A DNA stretch of 64,000 nt. It comes from Tillus elongatus. Lineage: Eukaryota > Arthropoda > Insecta > Coleoptera > Cleridae. Positions 41,887 through 53,435 of the stretch are shown here, piece by piece. Position 1 is the stretch's first letter. Every line of letters starts with the position of its first letter. The notes below the pieces were generated by a model. That model was not told the DNA's origin. It was given only the letters and a program-made list of their open reading frames with translations, and made no database searches. The stretch is taken from positions 58,853,468-58,917,467 of the forward strand of contig OZ023269.1 in the NCBI GenBank assembly GCA_964006375.1, given 5' to 3'. Position numbers and translations under genes: made by a program.

Positions 41887-42030
41887 CACACAATTGTACA
41901 AAAAAAAATTCTGCATCAATTAAGTGTGTCAAGGCAAGCTCAAGTAACACCAAAAGAGAAACAACTATACCAGCTTGTTAGTGGCGTTAACAGAACGATA
42001 GCTACACTGAAAAAAAAAAGAGCAGGACCG
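41887..42030 (+). other. Possible host exon with splice acceptor, cut by LINE copy B
   Basis: A polypyrimidine tract and AG (tttttgcttttccag) precede a frame open for about 50 codons reading QKKILHQLSVSRQAQV, KEKQLYQLVSGVNRTIATLKKK, an amphipathic coiled-coil-like sequence. Similarity to the coiled coil after THAP domains is only an impression. The frame runs into LINE sequence near 42,045. No other exon of such a gene was found. Confidence 0.3.
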
Positions 42031-42044
42031 CATTTTTCTTATGG

Positions 42045-42902
42045 TTTCTCCCATAAAAATAGGTGGTTTTAATTTGTCCAACCTTCTTCTTCTGGTAAAT
42101 GGAACAATGATCGTTTTGCGAGGGTTCACAGACATCTGTTCCCTCCGCCACCAATCATTGATTACATTTAGTGCCTCCTGAAGAGTACTAGCCAGTTCCT
42201 CCTCAGATTTGCCTCTAACCATTATGACGAGATCATCAGCATACGCCTGGAATCTCCCAGAGTTCGAGGATAGCCAGCAGATCGTCCACAAAGAGGGACC
42301 ACAGCAGGGGGGATATATCGCCCCCTGAGGGCACCCCCTCGCAGCCCTGACCCCGACCACCTCCCCCCGCAATGAGGTAATAATGGTCCGATTGTGCAGC
42401 ATGTTTCCGATCCAGCCACAAATGGTAGGTTCCACCCCCCTAGCGATAGTGGCCTCGCCGAGGGAGATCGGTAATGCATTATTAAATGCTCCTTCGATTT
42501 TGAGAAATGCTGCCACCGCAACCTCTCCATTTTCCAGAGAGTGAGTGATTTTCTCGACGAGGTTATTGAGCGCTAACTCAGTAGATTTGCCAGTTTGGTA
42601 GGCATACTGGTGGGTATTTAGGGGGTTATTGGCTAAGATGTTCCCCCTAATGTGTCCATCCAGTATTTTTTACAATCCCTTCAACAGGAATGATGTAATA
42701 CTGAGAGGTCTCAGTGATGTGGGTAGGAGGTCCTTGCGTCCCAATTTGGGAATGTAAACCCCCCTAACCACCGTCCAACTGGATGGAATATAGTTCCAGG
42801 CCAGACTGGCTTTAAACAGCCTGATAAGGAAAGGTAGGAGAATCTCCAGTCCTTTTTGTAGTAGGACCGGTACCACCCCATCCTCCCCTGGCGACTTGAA
42901 TG
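42045..42902 (-). pseudogene. LINE copy B, reverse transcriptase fragment left of the BEL element
   Basis: Nearly identical in type to the RT of copy A: LEKILDGHIRG-like region, FLDIEGAFN equivalent (FLKIEGAFN), ARGCPQG, YADDLVIM, RRRLDKLKPP. Frames are broken by small deletions (for example near 42,250). It joins the right part at 53,436 across the BEL insertion; TSD GCTGG marks the join. The 3' part of the LINE (thumb, RNase H, tail) is missing to the left. Confidence 0.85.
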
Positions 42903-42907
42903 GCTGG

Positions 42908-43407
42908 TGTTTAAGGGAAGCGGAGGTTAATTATAGGAATAAAATATTCGAACGAAGCACATATGTATGACATAGATAACAGTATATTGGTAACTATATT
43001 AAAGCACAAAACTTAATAATAATAATAATAACGATATAACAAATTGAATTCGAGAACTTACGTAGGTACGGACATATTGACTATTAATGTTAACAGTGCT
43101 TTGTTGTGTATCAATGAACAATATTTATAGTAATTCTATCTAGTTTCTAACCTTCCTAACTGCTGATTCCATCAGTTTTCGATACCTTGTACGTTTGCTA
43201 ATTTGCGTTTGTTTATTTGTTGACAAAGCAAATGCAATAGCATAAATGCCAATGTTATTCAACAACATTGACCTCTAATCATTACAATGTTTATTCTTTA
43301 GTTTAGATTGATTTCTTAATACTAATTTACTTGTGATTTTATTGATCTTACTTTGTTTCTTATACGTCTTCTACTGCCCTTCTGTAATTGCCATGGTTCT
43401 CTGAACA
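42908..43407 (-). repeat. BEL 3' LTR
   Basis: 500 bp, TGTTTAAGGG...CTGAACA on the plus strand. Matches 52,926 to 53,435. Confidence 0.95.
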
Positions 43408-43417
43408 ATCTGTCGCG

Positions 43418-44153
43418 TCAACAAAGGGCGGTTTCCGCATCCGTGACGTCTTGTAACCTGCTTAACTCAGCCATTTCTATAGGTTGGACTTCGAGGTAGG
43501 TCTTCTCGACATCCGGGTTTCTGTTCTTCGACTGGGCTGCTCTTTTCTTAACTTTCTTCTGAACTATACGTAGGATGTAGATGGCTGCTAAAGTTGCTAT
43601 AGCTACTGTTGCTGCGGTAGCCAGGCTGGTTATAATGGAATGATGTGTGACCGTGCGCCATCGAATTTCTTGGAGATGGTCCTCCTCTTGTTCTTCCTCC
43701 TGAGCGATGTCCGTTAGATCATCAGATGGGCGGACAACTGCTTCCTGGGGAATTATTACTGGACTAATCGGGGTTTCGGAAAACGTTAAATTGGTTGGGA
43801 CCGATTTCACGAACCCGCCTAGGATTGGTACTCCCTTGAGTTGTTGGGGAGTTAGCACCATCGTTTTGGTCTTGATGATGCAGTCTTGGCTGCTCTCCAT
43901 GCTTTGTATCATGGCCGGAGAACATACATATAAATTCTCGGAGATAAGTAGGCTCTTGGTGAGTTCCTTGTCTGCCATTTGGAAATATCGTTGCGTGTTG
44001 TAATCTATTCCTAGGATTTGGTTGGGTACCTCCATAGCCCAATAGGTTTCGTTCACAACCTTTTATGGGATCGGGGTTACCTTTATCAGCATGAATTGTG
44101 TTACTTCTGTCATCGAAAAGTAACTGTACAGGTGGATATATTTCTCACTGTGA
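43418..44153 (-). pseudogene. BEL env-like gene, C-terminal part
   Basis: Distal part of the envelope-like protein, separated from the rest by the hAT. Contains a transmembrane helix near its end (IITSLATAATVAIATLAAIYIL) followed by a basic cytoplasmic tail. An in-frame stop lies just upstream of 44,056. Cys residues in LYVCSP and QDCIIK fit an ectodomain. Domain order resembles the F-type envelope proteins of errantiviruses. Confidence 0.7.
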
Positions 44154-44209
44154 CTAATTTCCAGTGGCGGCTCGTGCCCCTCTGGCTTGCGTAGGCGACA
44201 GTGCGCGAA

Positions 44210-45240
44210 TTTTTTATTTTTTTATTTCAACAACACACCACGAGGGCTTACAGCCTAAATACTATCGTACCGTGGGTGTCGACAAGGAGGAAACAGGCAA
44301 CTTGTTAATTCTGGACTTAAAGGTTTGGAGGTTCGGAGGAGAAGGAAAAACATGTACCGGCAAGGAGTTCCACAACTTGGAAGTCCTCGAGACAAAAGAG
44401 CGAGCATAACAAGATGTCTGGTGACCTGGACAGTAAAAGGGTGCATTCGCTCTGTTCCCCTGGTAGATCTGTTGGGGGCAGCAGGTGGAGGAACTATGGA
44501 AGAAAGCTCCTCTTAGCACTGCCCGTGCAGATATCTATAAAAGAGAGAGAGAGAGGTCACCAACGTCACGTCGGTGGGCAAGGGATGGCAGCCTTTGGGT
44601 GATGGTAGGGTCACCAATGAGACGTATAGCTCTCTTCTGCATGGAGTTCAGGATAGCGAGTGTAGAAGCGGCAGCAGCACCCCAGATGTGGGAGCAATAT
44701 TCGAGGTTTGGCCTTATTTGTGAAGTATATAAGGTATAGAGATTAGCTGGTGAAAAGTATTCGCGAGCCCGGAAGAGGAGACCTAATTTCTTAGCAGCCG
44801 TTTCTGCAATTGATGTGACATGTTGGTGCCAATTGAAATTTCGATCCAGAGAAATGCCAACAAGTGAAAATGACTCATTACTTTGAATAACTTGGTTGTT
44901 CATTGTGATGGTTCTAGGGCTGGTGTATCTTTTATGAGAAAGAAAGCAAGACTGAGATTTGGTGGGGTTGAATTGTACAAGATTTCTACTTCCCCAATCT
45001 AATATTTTTTGGAGATCCACGGAGACAGACCCCCTCCATGTGTCTGCGATCCTCATCTAGTTGGGCCAAAGAGACAGGCTTAGAATATTGTATATTTGAG
45101 TGGAGGGTGCTGTCGTCCGCGTAACTGTGACCTGGGTTGGATGTGCTAGAGAGGAGGTCATTGATGTGGAGAAGAAACAAAGTAGGGGCTAAAGCTGAAC
45201 CTTGAGGAGCTCCTGTATTAATTGGATATAGTTTAGAGGA
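44210..45240 (-). pseudogene. Jockey/CR1-like LINE RT fragment inside the hAT
   Basis: Leftward, 5'-truncated: FLLHINDLLS and SYADDSTLH (RT active-site region, 44,986 to 45,180), NPTKSQSCFLSHKR, LVGISLDRNFNWHQHV, YTSQIRPNLEYCSHIWG, KRAIRLIG (44,535 to 45,056), then the usual C-terminal tail (44,262 to 44,519). Frameshifts separate the parts. Different lineage from the other LINEs here. Confidence 0.8.
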
Positions 45241-45574
45241 ATGGTGAATGAATATAGTTTAGAGTAATTCTGAATTGCAAAGCATATCCCGCTTAAATAA
45301 TTTATAAAAATAAGAAAATGTCTGCGCGTTTGCATTTAAATTGGTATTACTTCAATATAGTTAATTTACGCGACGTAGGCCTCCTCCTTCCCTCACAGCC
45401 TAACCATAACCCAACCTCGTTTGAAAATGACAGTTACTTTTTATAAATTAAACTTATACGTCTGTCTTTTATTAATAAGAATTTATTTATTATATTATTC
45501 GCAAATTCATCTGAATCTTGATCTTGGAGAAAACATAACAACTCTTTTTCTATCTAAATAAGTGCAAGAGTTGA

Positions 45575-45934
45575 TTAGCGGTCATTCTTCATCGAAATTC
45601 TGCTGTAAGTTTTAATACGCTTTAAACAAGAAACATTTCCCTCAACTGAGGTACTTGTTGCTAGAATTGTCGCGATTAAAACAAATAGTTTATAAGCCTC
45701 GGTAAATATTTTTCGCAAATCGTTAACCACAAAATTATTTAAAATTGCTTCTACATTTAGTTTTTTAAATTGTTCGTCGTAATATATAACTTCTAGCTCG
45801 TTGATCAGTTTCTGTTTATCGAACGTATTTTTATAAAAGCTGGTTAAATTAGTTATTAGATCAGTTGGAAAATCCTTACGGTGTTCTTTAAATTTTGATG
45901 AATCAGCTAGAGAAACAAATAATAGTTGTGACAT
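45575..45934 (-). pseudogene. hAT transposase C-terminal (dimerisation) fragment
   Basis: 119 residues ending with a hAT C-terminal dimerisation motif: LATSTSVEGNVSCLKRIKTY followed by RISM. The catalytic domain is missing. Lies within the hAT ends in leftward orientation; 45,935 to 46,700 shows no further coding sequence. Confidence 0.75.
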
Positions 45935-46752
45935 CTACAAATCTGACTTCTATTTGAGTTGTAATATTATCTATTACTTCATAAAACAAAATACGCAAAG
46001 ATGTTTTTTCATCGTCTAAAGCAGTTTAAGATAATTTGCGTCTCTTGTGTGGTGGCTCAAGATTAGTGGTAATTTTTAGTCCCGCTTTTTCGAATAATTT
46101 ATCAAAGGTTGACTTATTTCTCAAGGATTTGATACGATCCCTGGCCAAAAAGATTTGATTTTTCCAATAATTTATCTCTAATAACTTTTTTAAAGTATAT
46201 CAAATAATAAATCTGTAATGTAAAAAATGGTTTTATAAACCGTGGTTAAAAATGCACGAGCCACGTATCTGTATTTCACATTTTTTGGCAAAATGACCTC
46301 TAAAGACCCGACTTTAGAGGTCATTTTATCCGAATCCACTCTAGCGGCACAGTAATGAGGCGCCTGTAGTTGTCGCCTAACAGCTTAGCATACGTCTCGA
46401 GTTTCTTCACGTCGTAGAGCAGTACTACTAATGCAGTAGAGAGGGAGAGCGAGATCTGATGTTTTCAAGATTCACATGAAATTTAGGCACCCAACTGGCT
46501 CGCCTATCACGGTCTCTTATTAAGACAGGGTTTTCTTATTAACATATAACCGGCGGCTCGGATCGTATCGGTACAAATTTCCATAGAACTGCTAATAGAA
46601 GAAACCTTTATCATGTTGCAACGAGAAAACTAGATAGGTATAATTATTTAGTATATTTAAATATATTTTTTTAATTTAAGTTTTCTAAGTTTGTAAGTCA
46701 AGGTAGGCGGCGCCTATCTTGCCTACCCCGACCAGCCGCCACTGCTAATTTC

Positions 46753-48888
46753 TGACTTGAGTATAGGGTATGGAATTATTTCCAGATGTTGTGGTAGTTT
46801 TCTCGTTGCTGTACTTATGATTCGGTCTATGTGTGCTGGTGAAATAAAATCGTAAATGTTGGGTTGGTTCACATGTATGTTTAGCAAGCTTCTATAATGC
46901 TGAGTCAGTTCATCGAGATACCGCTCCACTTTTTGGTAAACACTTAGTATGTGAATATTTAGGGAATTCTTGTCTACTGCTTTGTACCACGGCTTCATGT
47001 TGTTAATGGCTTCCAGGCCTTGGTTCAGCTTGGACTCGAACTGCCTTAACGTATGGTAGATTCTCTTCTCGGTGTCGTTAAATCTGGATAATGATTGTAG
47101 CATTAGTCTTGTTTGATGATGGGATGCTGCAATTAGCTCCTGTTGGTTCTTGTCTAATTGATCTATGTCCTTGTATACATCGTCATTGACTCCAAATACG
47201 GAAGTTAGGAGTTGCCCTAGGATTCCTCTTCTAACTCTCTTTCGAAGGGCCGTATCTAACCCTGCTTTTATCCATGATAGTTCGACTTGCTTGACCTTGA
47301 TTTGTGTCATTAACAAGACACAATCGATCGAGTCTGAAGAAATGCTTTTGCTTTGTTTGCAAAACTCTTCCAACTCCATAACGACTGACTTGGCTGCCCC
47401 TGTGTCGTTGGCGAGCTTTGCCTTTTCGAATCTTGTTTCAATCCTAAATGTTCCTCTTTTTATTTTCGCATGTGGTATATGCTCAATGTAGAACCCTGGC
47501 TGTGGGTACTCAATGTTATACAACTTTGTGGCTGTTGTTCTTCCTATCGCCATCATTAATAATATTGCTATTATGGCTGTCTTCCATTTTTGCATCGGAG
47601 ACTTCCTTTTACTTTTCTGCTGCTTCGATTGTTCTTCATGATGCTTTTTTCTCGTTTCTTCTTCCTCATTGGGCAATAGGATCAGCTTGTGTATTGGCCT
47701 TTCCATTGTTATTCCCCCTGCTTTTATTATTTTGGCTACTCTTGGTACTCCTTGTTTGTCTGGGTACGTTTTTACTATTCTACCCAGTGGCCATTTTTCT
47801 GCGCTGTGGTTGTCCTCTTTTATTAGAACCATGTCGCCTGTGTGCACGACATTTTTCTTGAACTTCCACTTATGTCTTTGTTGTAACTGATGCAGATATT
47901 CTTTATGCCAAATGTCCCAAAAATCTTTTCTCTTTTTCTGTATTGTCCTCCACTTTCCTTGTAGATTACCATCAATTTTCTCTGAGATGAGTGTTGGTGG
48001 TGCTACCAGTTCTCTCCCTATGAGGAAATGTAATGGACAAAGTGGTCTTGAATTTAAACATGCTTCTATCTGGTGAGTTACTGTGGTTAATTCTTCATAA
48101 GTTAATCTTGTTTCTCCAATCACTCTCTTGAGGTGATATTTCACTGATTTCACTCCTGCTTCCCAGAGCCCCCTGAAATGAGGTGCTGAAGGTGGTATAA
48201 AGTGCCACTGCAACCCCATGTGTGTGGTACTCTCCTGGATTTGAAGTTCTTTGCTGATTTTTATGGCTTCTTTTTGCAGTGTTGAGTTGGCTCCTACGAA
48301 TGTTGTCCCGTTATCACTATACATGTGGGAACACATACCACTTCTGGATATGAATCTTCTTAAGGCTGCCATAAATGACTCAGAGAACATGTTGCTTACG
48401 ACTTCTATGTGAATTGCTTTTGTTGACAGACTTACAAATATTGCCAGATAGCCTTTGTATGCCTTTTGACCTCTGCCTTTTGTAGTTCGTACTTGCATCG
48501 GACCTGCGTAATCCACTCCAGTGTGTGTAAATGCTTGAGTGGCCGTGACCCTTGCCGCTGGTATTTGACCCATTAACTGCTCCGCTGTCTTTGCTTTGTA
48601 ACGGATGCATCTTATACAATTGTTGGTTGATTTCTTGACACATCTCTTCGCGTTCGTGATCCAATATTTTCTTCGAATATATGCTAATGTTTCTTGGTTG
48701 CCACCGTGAAGGGTGTTGTTATGTGCTTCTCTAATGATTAGCTCCGCCATATGCGACTTCGAGCTTATAATTATGGGGTGTTTTCCCCCATAGGTCAGTA
48801 AGGAATTTTCCAGTCTTCCCCCTACTCTTAGTATTCCATTTTGGTCGATAAATGGATTCAGACTTGCTATTGAGCTTTTCTTGTCCAC
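46753..48888 (-). pseudogene. BEL integrase plus env-like N-terminal part
   Basis: The frame (stop near 46,723 within hAT sequence) begins with the end of pol. Integrase: zinc-binding HGGNQETLAYIRRKYWI with CIRC, core Asp in HTGVDYAGP, Asp in YSDNGTTF, Glu in LWEAGVKSVK, then a DUF5641-type C-terminal region (GDMVLIKEDN). Near residue 455 a hydrophobic segment (KTAIIAILLMMAIGRTTA) looks like a signal peptide and starts the env-like part, which has a furin-type site RKRVRR before a hydrophobic GILGQLLTSVFGV. Fused in frame to integrase; the end is cut by the hAT. Confidence 0.85.
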
Positions 48889-51167
48889 CGATTTTTTCTT
48901 TGTAATTCCTTGATTTCTTCAGTGAACTCTGCCTTTTGCTCTATTCTTATCATGCTGTCTTCGGCTTCACTCATTTCTTTTGTCTTGAGATATCCGTCCA
49001 TCTTGTTGTTTTTTCTTGTGTTGTGGGTAAATCTTTTGCAATATGCTATTACCCTAATCATTTTCCTAAATGATGAGAATTTTTTGATCAGATTCGTTGC
49101 TTCTGCTTGTATACTAAGGCACACCACTACTTTTGTCTTTTTTCTCTCTTCTAGTACTTCGTGTGGCTTTTCTTCTTTAATTGGGTAATCTGGACCTTGT
49201 AACCATGTTGGCCCTTGCCACCATAACGGTAGGTTTACAAAATTCCCTGGGTTTATGCCTCTGGATATGACATCTGCCGGGTTTTCTTCTGACCTCACAT
49301 GGTGCCATTTGTCTTCGGTAATTAATTGCTGAATTTCTGATACCCTATTTGCAACAAAAGTTTTCCATCTATTAGGATCTCCTTTTAGCCAACCTATTAC
49401 AATCATCGAATCTGTCCATGCGTACCCATCGATTAGTTCCAACTGGTGTGTTGTTATTGCCCTTTTCAGTAATTTCGCTAATAGGTGTGCTGCACACAGT
49501 TCTAATCTTGGAAGCGTCGCTTTTGTCTTTATTGGAGCTACCTTTGATTTGGCTGTTAGTAACGACATGTAGCTTTTACCTTCTTCATTGGTTGCTTTCA
49601 CATAAATTATTGCCCCATATGCTGCTTCTGATGCATCCGCGAACCCATGGACTTCCATTTTTGATTTCTTCGATGTTTGTATCCATCTTGGTATCGTTAT
49701 TTCTTTTACCTCATTAAATTCCTGGATGAATTGGATCCATTTCTTTTGAATGTTAGTGGGTACTATTTCGTCCCACCCTGCTTGACTCATCCATATTTCT
49801 TGAATTATCAGTTTGGCTTTGATTATCGTTGGCGATAGCCACCCTAATGGATCAACTAACTTGGCTTTAGCTGATAATATTGCCCTTTTTGTCACCTTCC
49901 CTGTTTCTCCTAACTCCAGTTTTAATTTGAACACGTCTTCCCTTGGTGTCCAGTATATCCCGAGTGATTTGTCTGTTCCATTGTCTGCCAGCTGCAATAC
50001 CTTCTCATTCTGCAACTCTGCTGGAAGTTTTGCAATCACCTGATATTTGTTACTGGCCCATTTTCTTGGCTTGAACCCACCTAATGCGAACATCTTGTTG
50101 GGTTCTGTCTGCAATAATGTTGCTTCTTGTTCTGACTCGGCTCCCGATAGATTATCCATGTAGAAATCCTCCTTGGCTACCTTTGCCGCAATCGGGAATT
50201 TTTCTTGTTCGTCATCTGCAAGTTGCTGGATGGTTCTAACCGCTAAGTATGGTGCTGCTGCTGTGCCATATGTCACTGTCGTTAGTCTATATTCCTCCCA
50301 GGGTTGGTTTTTTGCTTGTCTCCATAATATCCTTTGATATTCTTGGTCGTCTCTTGCTATTTTTATTTGGCGATACATTTTTTCTACGTCCGCCTTTATG
50401 GCAACCGGATACGTTCTCCATTTTAATATGATGTCGAACAGCTCTGGTTGTAATCTTGGTCCGACGTGCATTCTTTCATTTAGACTGATGCCGGTGCTAC
50501 TCTTACATGAGGCGTCGAATACTACCCTTAATTTGGTAGTAGTGCTATCCTCACGGACTACTGCTTGATGAGGAATATAGTATTTTCCTCGTTTTTCTTC
50601 GATTCTTGGTACCTTTTGCATGTGTCCCAAGTCGATATATTCTTCCATAAATTGGATATATTCTTCTCCTAAGCTTTTTTGTTTCTCAAACCGTTTCTCT
50701 AACTGCAGTATTCTTGCCATTGCTCTGTTTCTGGATTCTCCAACTTCTTGCACATCTGGTTTAAATGGAATTTTGACTGCATATCTCCCATCTTTTCCTA
50801 TTGATACTGTTTTTTTGTAAAATTCTTCACATTCTTGTTCTTCTTTTGTTTTGTTTTTTACTTCCGGTACTTCTTCCAATTCCCAAAACTTCGAGATTTC
50901 CTCTTTCTCTGTTTGTGTAATCACGCTTGTTACTTTGACTTCTTTCTTATTTTTTGCATTCGTAAATGTGCGTGAGATTATATATCCCAGTTCTGTATTC
51001 TGACCCATAAGTCCTTCGTCTGTTTTTCTCAATCCTCCTAGCAATATTTGTCTACATTCTTTGGTTCCTAACAAAATATCTATTGGTCCCGTTCTGTTAA
51101 ATGTAGGATCAGCTAGGATATAATTCTTCCAGGTTTCTATGTCTACCTCGAAGGCTCTACTTGGCAT
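48867..51167 (-). pseudogene. BEL pol: reverse transcriptase and RNase H
   Basis: 766 codons. RT: YIPHQAVVREDS, LRVVFDASC, LWRQAKNQPW, TYGTAAAPYLAVRT, active site region FYMDNLSG (BEL-type, with MDN where YVDD is usual). RNase H: HGFADASEAAYGA, PRLELCAAHLLAKL, WTDSMIVIGWL, then VRSEENPADVISRG. A one-base change at the A run near 48,880 separates it from the integrase frame, which overlaps by 22 bases. The MDN change could reduce activity or be tolerated. Confidence 0.9.
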
Positions 51168-51492
51168 TGCTGATGTGATTTTTTTGTATTACAATTGCTT
51201 CTGTATTCATACTGAAATGGCTTGAAAAACGTCGAGCACACTGTATATCTACTCTGTAGTTCGATTTCTTCTCTCCTTCTCCAAGCCCAGATATTTGTGT
51301 TTCAACTCTCTTAAATGGTAGGCACAATATTTTTGCAGCTTGATCGGTTATAAATGCCCCTTGAGAGCCTGAGTCTACCAGTGCTCTCAAGTGTTGGTAC
51401 TGCCCCGTCGATGTCTTGACCTTTATCATTGCTGTTGATAATACTGATAGATTGTTTTGAACACTTACATTTGATTTGACCTCTTCTGTCAT
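51157..51492 (-). CDS. BEL aspartic protease
   Basis: Retroviral-type protease with active-site LVDSGSQGAFI near residue 40 and SGLGEG near residue 75. Processes Gag-Pol. Overlaps the RT frame by 11 bases. Confidence 0.8.
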   Translation of the reverse strand: MTEEVKSNVSVQNNLSVLSTAMIKVKTSTGQYQHLRALVDSGSQGAFITDQAAKILCLPFKRVETQISGLGEGEKKSNYRVDIQCARRFSSHFSMNTEAIVIQKNHISNAK

Positions 51493-51599
51493 TGCTGCTT
51501 CTATGTAGTAGCGTGTGGTGTTTGAGTTGACAAATCTTGCATTTAATGGCTGAAAAACATTTATCTTTTGAGCTGTGTTTTAAGCAGATCGAACATAGC

Positions 51600-52902
51600 T
51601 CATTTTTTTAGAAATTGTTGTTTATCATTTTGCTGTAATGATTTAAATTTCCCACAATCTATTATTACATGATAACTTGATTTGCAATATTTACATGATT
51701 TTCTCGGATTTTCATACTGAGGGCATTGTTTGAAATTATTTCCTGATTCTTCATTGTACTGTGTATGTTTTCCTGGCCTTTTGGATGCCTCTATACTCTG
51801 GAATCTTGTGCTCAGGAACGATAACAATTCTTCTAACTTTTGAACTTCCATTGGATTTCTTACTGTTGTTTCATATAACTCGCTCGTTCTTGAGTCCCAT
51901 TTTTTCGTAATTATATATATTATTATTGGGTCCCATGAACTTGTGTCGATGCCCATTGTTTTTAGTGCTTCTAGGCATTCCTTGATGCTATTGTAAAGGT
52001 TTTTTAATTTTTCTGCTGACTCATAAGTTATGATGGGTGTTTCTATGATTTTTTCGACTAATTTGGACACTATTAGTCTTTTGTTGTTATACATTTCATT
52101 CAACTGTTCTCATGCTGCTTTATAATTTGCTTCGCTTATCTGGAAATGTTGTATCGTTCTGCTGGCCTCGCCTTTTACTTGGGTTTTTAAGTATTGCATT
52201 TTTACAATGTTAGATAAGGACTTATTTGAATCTATTACATTTCGGAATAGCTCTTGAAAAGTTGTCCATTCTTCATATTTCCCTGTGAATACTGGTATTT
52301 TTATCTTTGGTAGCTTGTTGCTATTCTGCCCTGGATTGCTGTCTGTACGGCTATCAATTATTTCTGATAGCTTGTCACTGGCATTTTGGTACCTTTGCCT
52401 TAGCATAAAATAGGCTTCATCTTCAACTTCTGAATCTGTTTGCATGTTTATCTCAGTTATGTTGGCTTCCATTAATTCCCATTGCCTTTCAAATACCTTC
52501 AAGTTTCTTTTATAGCTGGAAAGTAGATTGACGTCGTCCATAGCTTCTGCTTCTTCTAATATTCTTTTAAATTGGTTTACCATCACTTTTCGTTTTTTGT
52601 TAATCTTGTGAATTCTGGAGTTTCCATTTTTCCATCCCATTCTTCTCTTCTCTTAGTAATTTTGGAAGATACATATTTGAAGTTTCTTCTGCCGAACCTT
52701 CTTAAAATTCAGTTTGTAATTGTAGTTTCATTGCTTGTATGTATTTTTTGATATCATTATGAACTTTCTCCATTTGTTCAAAATATCTTGTTTCATAATA
52801 CGGGTGTTCTAGTGGCCCTAATGCTTCTAATTGTCTGTTGTTTGCTATAGCTTTGGCCCACACTTTTTGTAATCTTTTTTGTCGAAGGGCCCTGCTCTTC
52901 AA
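51600..52902 (-). pseudogene. BEL gag
   Basis: Three pieces: 52,702 to 52,902 (N-terminal helices), 52,110 to 52,640 (DUF1759-like capsid region LPKIKIPVFTGKYEEWTTF) and 51,600 to 52,103, ending in a knuckle CKYCKSSYHVIIDC. The last two are in one frame separated by a single TGA near 52,107. Between the first two the frame also breaks. Packages the element RNA. Confidence 0.8.
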
Positions 52903-52904
52903 CT

Positions 52905-52925
52905 ACTCTTGTCTTCGAAGGACCA
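52905..52925 (-). promoter_or_regulatory. Probable BEL primer binding site
   Basis: Directly after the 5' LTR the sense strand reads TGGTCCTTCGAAGAC; a TGG start at this position is typical of a tRNA primer site. Confidence 0.45.
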
Positions 52926-53435
52926 TGTTTAAGGGAAGCGGAGGTTAATTATAGGAATAAAACCTTCGAACGAAGCACATATGTATGACATAGATAACGG
53001 TATATTGGTAACTATATTAAAGCACAAAACTTAATAATAATAATAATAATAATAACGATATAACAAATTGAATTCGAGAACTTACGTAGGTACGGACATA
53101 TTGACTATTAATGTTAACAGTGTTTTGTTGTGTATCAATGAACAATATTTATAGTAATTCTATCTAGTTTCTAACCTTCCTAACTGCTGATTCCATCAGT
53201 TTTCGATACCTTGTACGTTTGCTAATTTGCGTTTGTTTATTTGTTGATAAAACAAATGCAATAGCATAAATGCCAATGTTATTCAATAACATTGACCTCT
53301 AATCATTACAATGTTTATTCTTTAGTTTAGATTGATTTCTTAATACTAATTTACTTGTGATTTTATCGATCTTACTAACTATGTTTCTTATACGTCTTCT
53401 ACTGCCCTTCTGTAATTGCCATGGTTCTCTGAACA
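52926..53435 (-). repeat. BEL 5' LTR
   Basis: 510 bp, same ends as the 3' LTR; longer by extra AAT units near 53,040 and a few bases near 53,370. Should carry the promoter for the leftward transcript. Confidence 0.95.

Larger units (their letters stand above)
44162..46744. mobile_element. hAT DNA transposon remnant inside BEL env
   Basis: 2,583 bp. Inverted ends CAGTGGCGGCTCGTG and AGCCGCCACTG; 8-bp target duplication CTAATTTC at 44,154 to 44,161 and 46,745 to 46,752, as expected for hAT. Holds only a C-terminal piece of transposase and a nested LINE fragment, so it was moved by an enzyme made elsewhere. Confidence 0.95.
42908..53435 (-). mobile_element. BEL/Pao LTR retrotransposon with env-like region
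   Basis: LTRs at 42,908 to 43,407 (3') and 52,926 to 53,435 (5') begin TG and end CA, flanked by 5-bp GCTGG duplications. Leftward order gag, protease, RT, RNase H, integrase, env-like. The LTRs differ by fewer than about a dozen substitutions plus an (AAT)n length change, so insertion is recent. Inserted into LINE copy B; itself interrupted by a hAT at 44,162. Several stops and indels make it inactive. Confidence 0.95.

Noticed and set aside
47165..50820. Rightward hydrophobic open frames opposite BEL pol
   Set aside because: Antisense shadows of RT and integrase.
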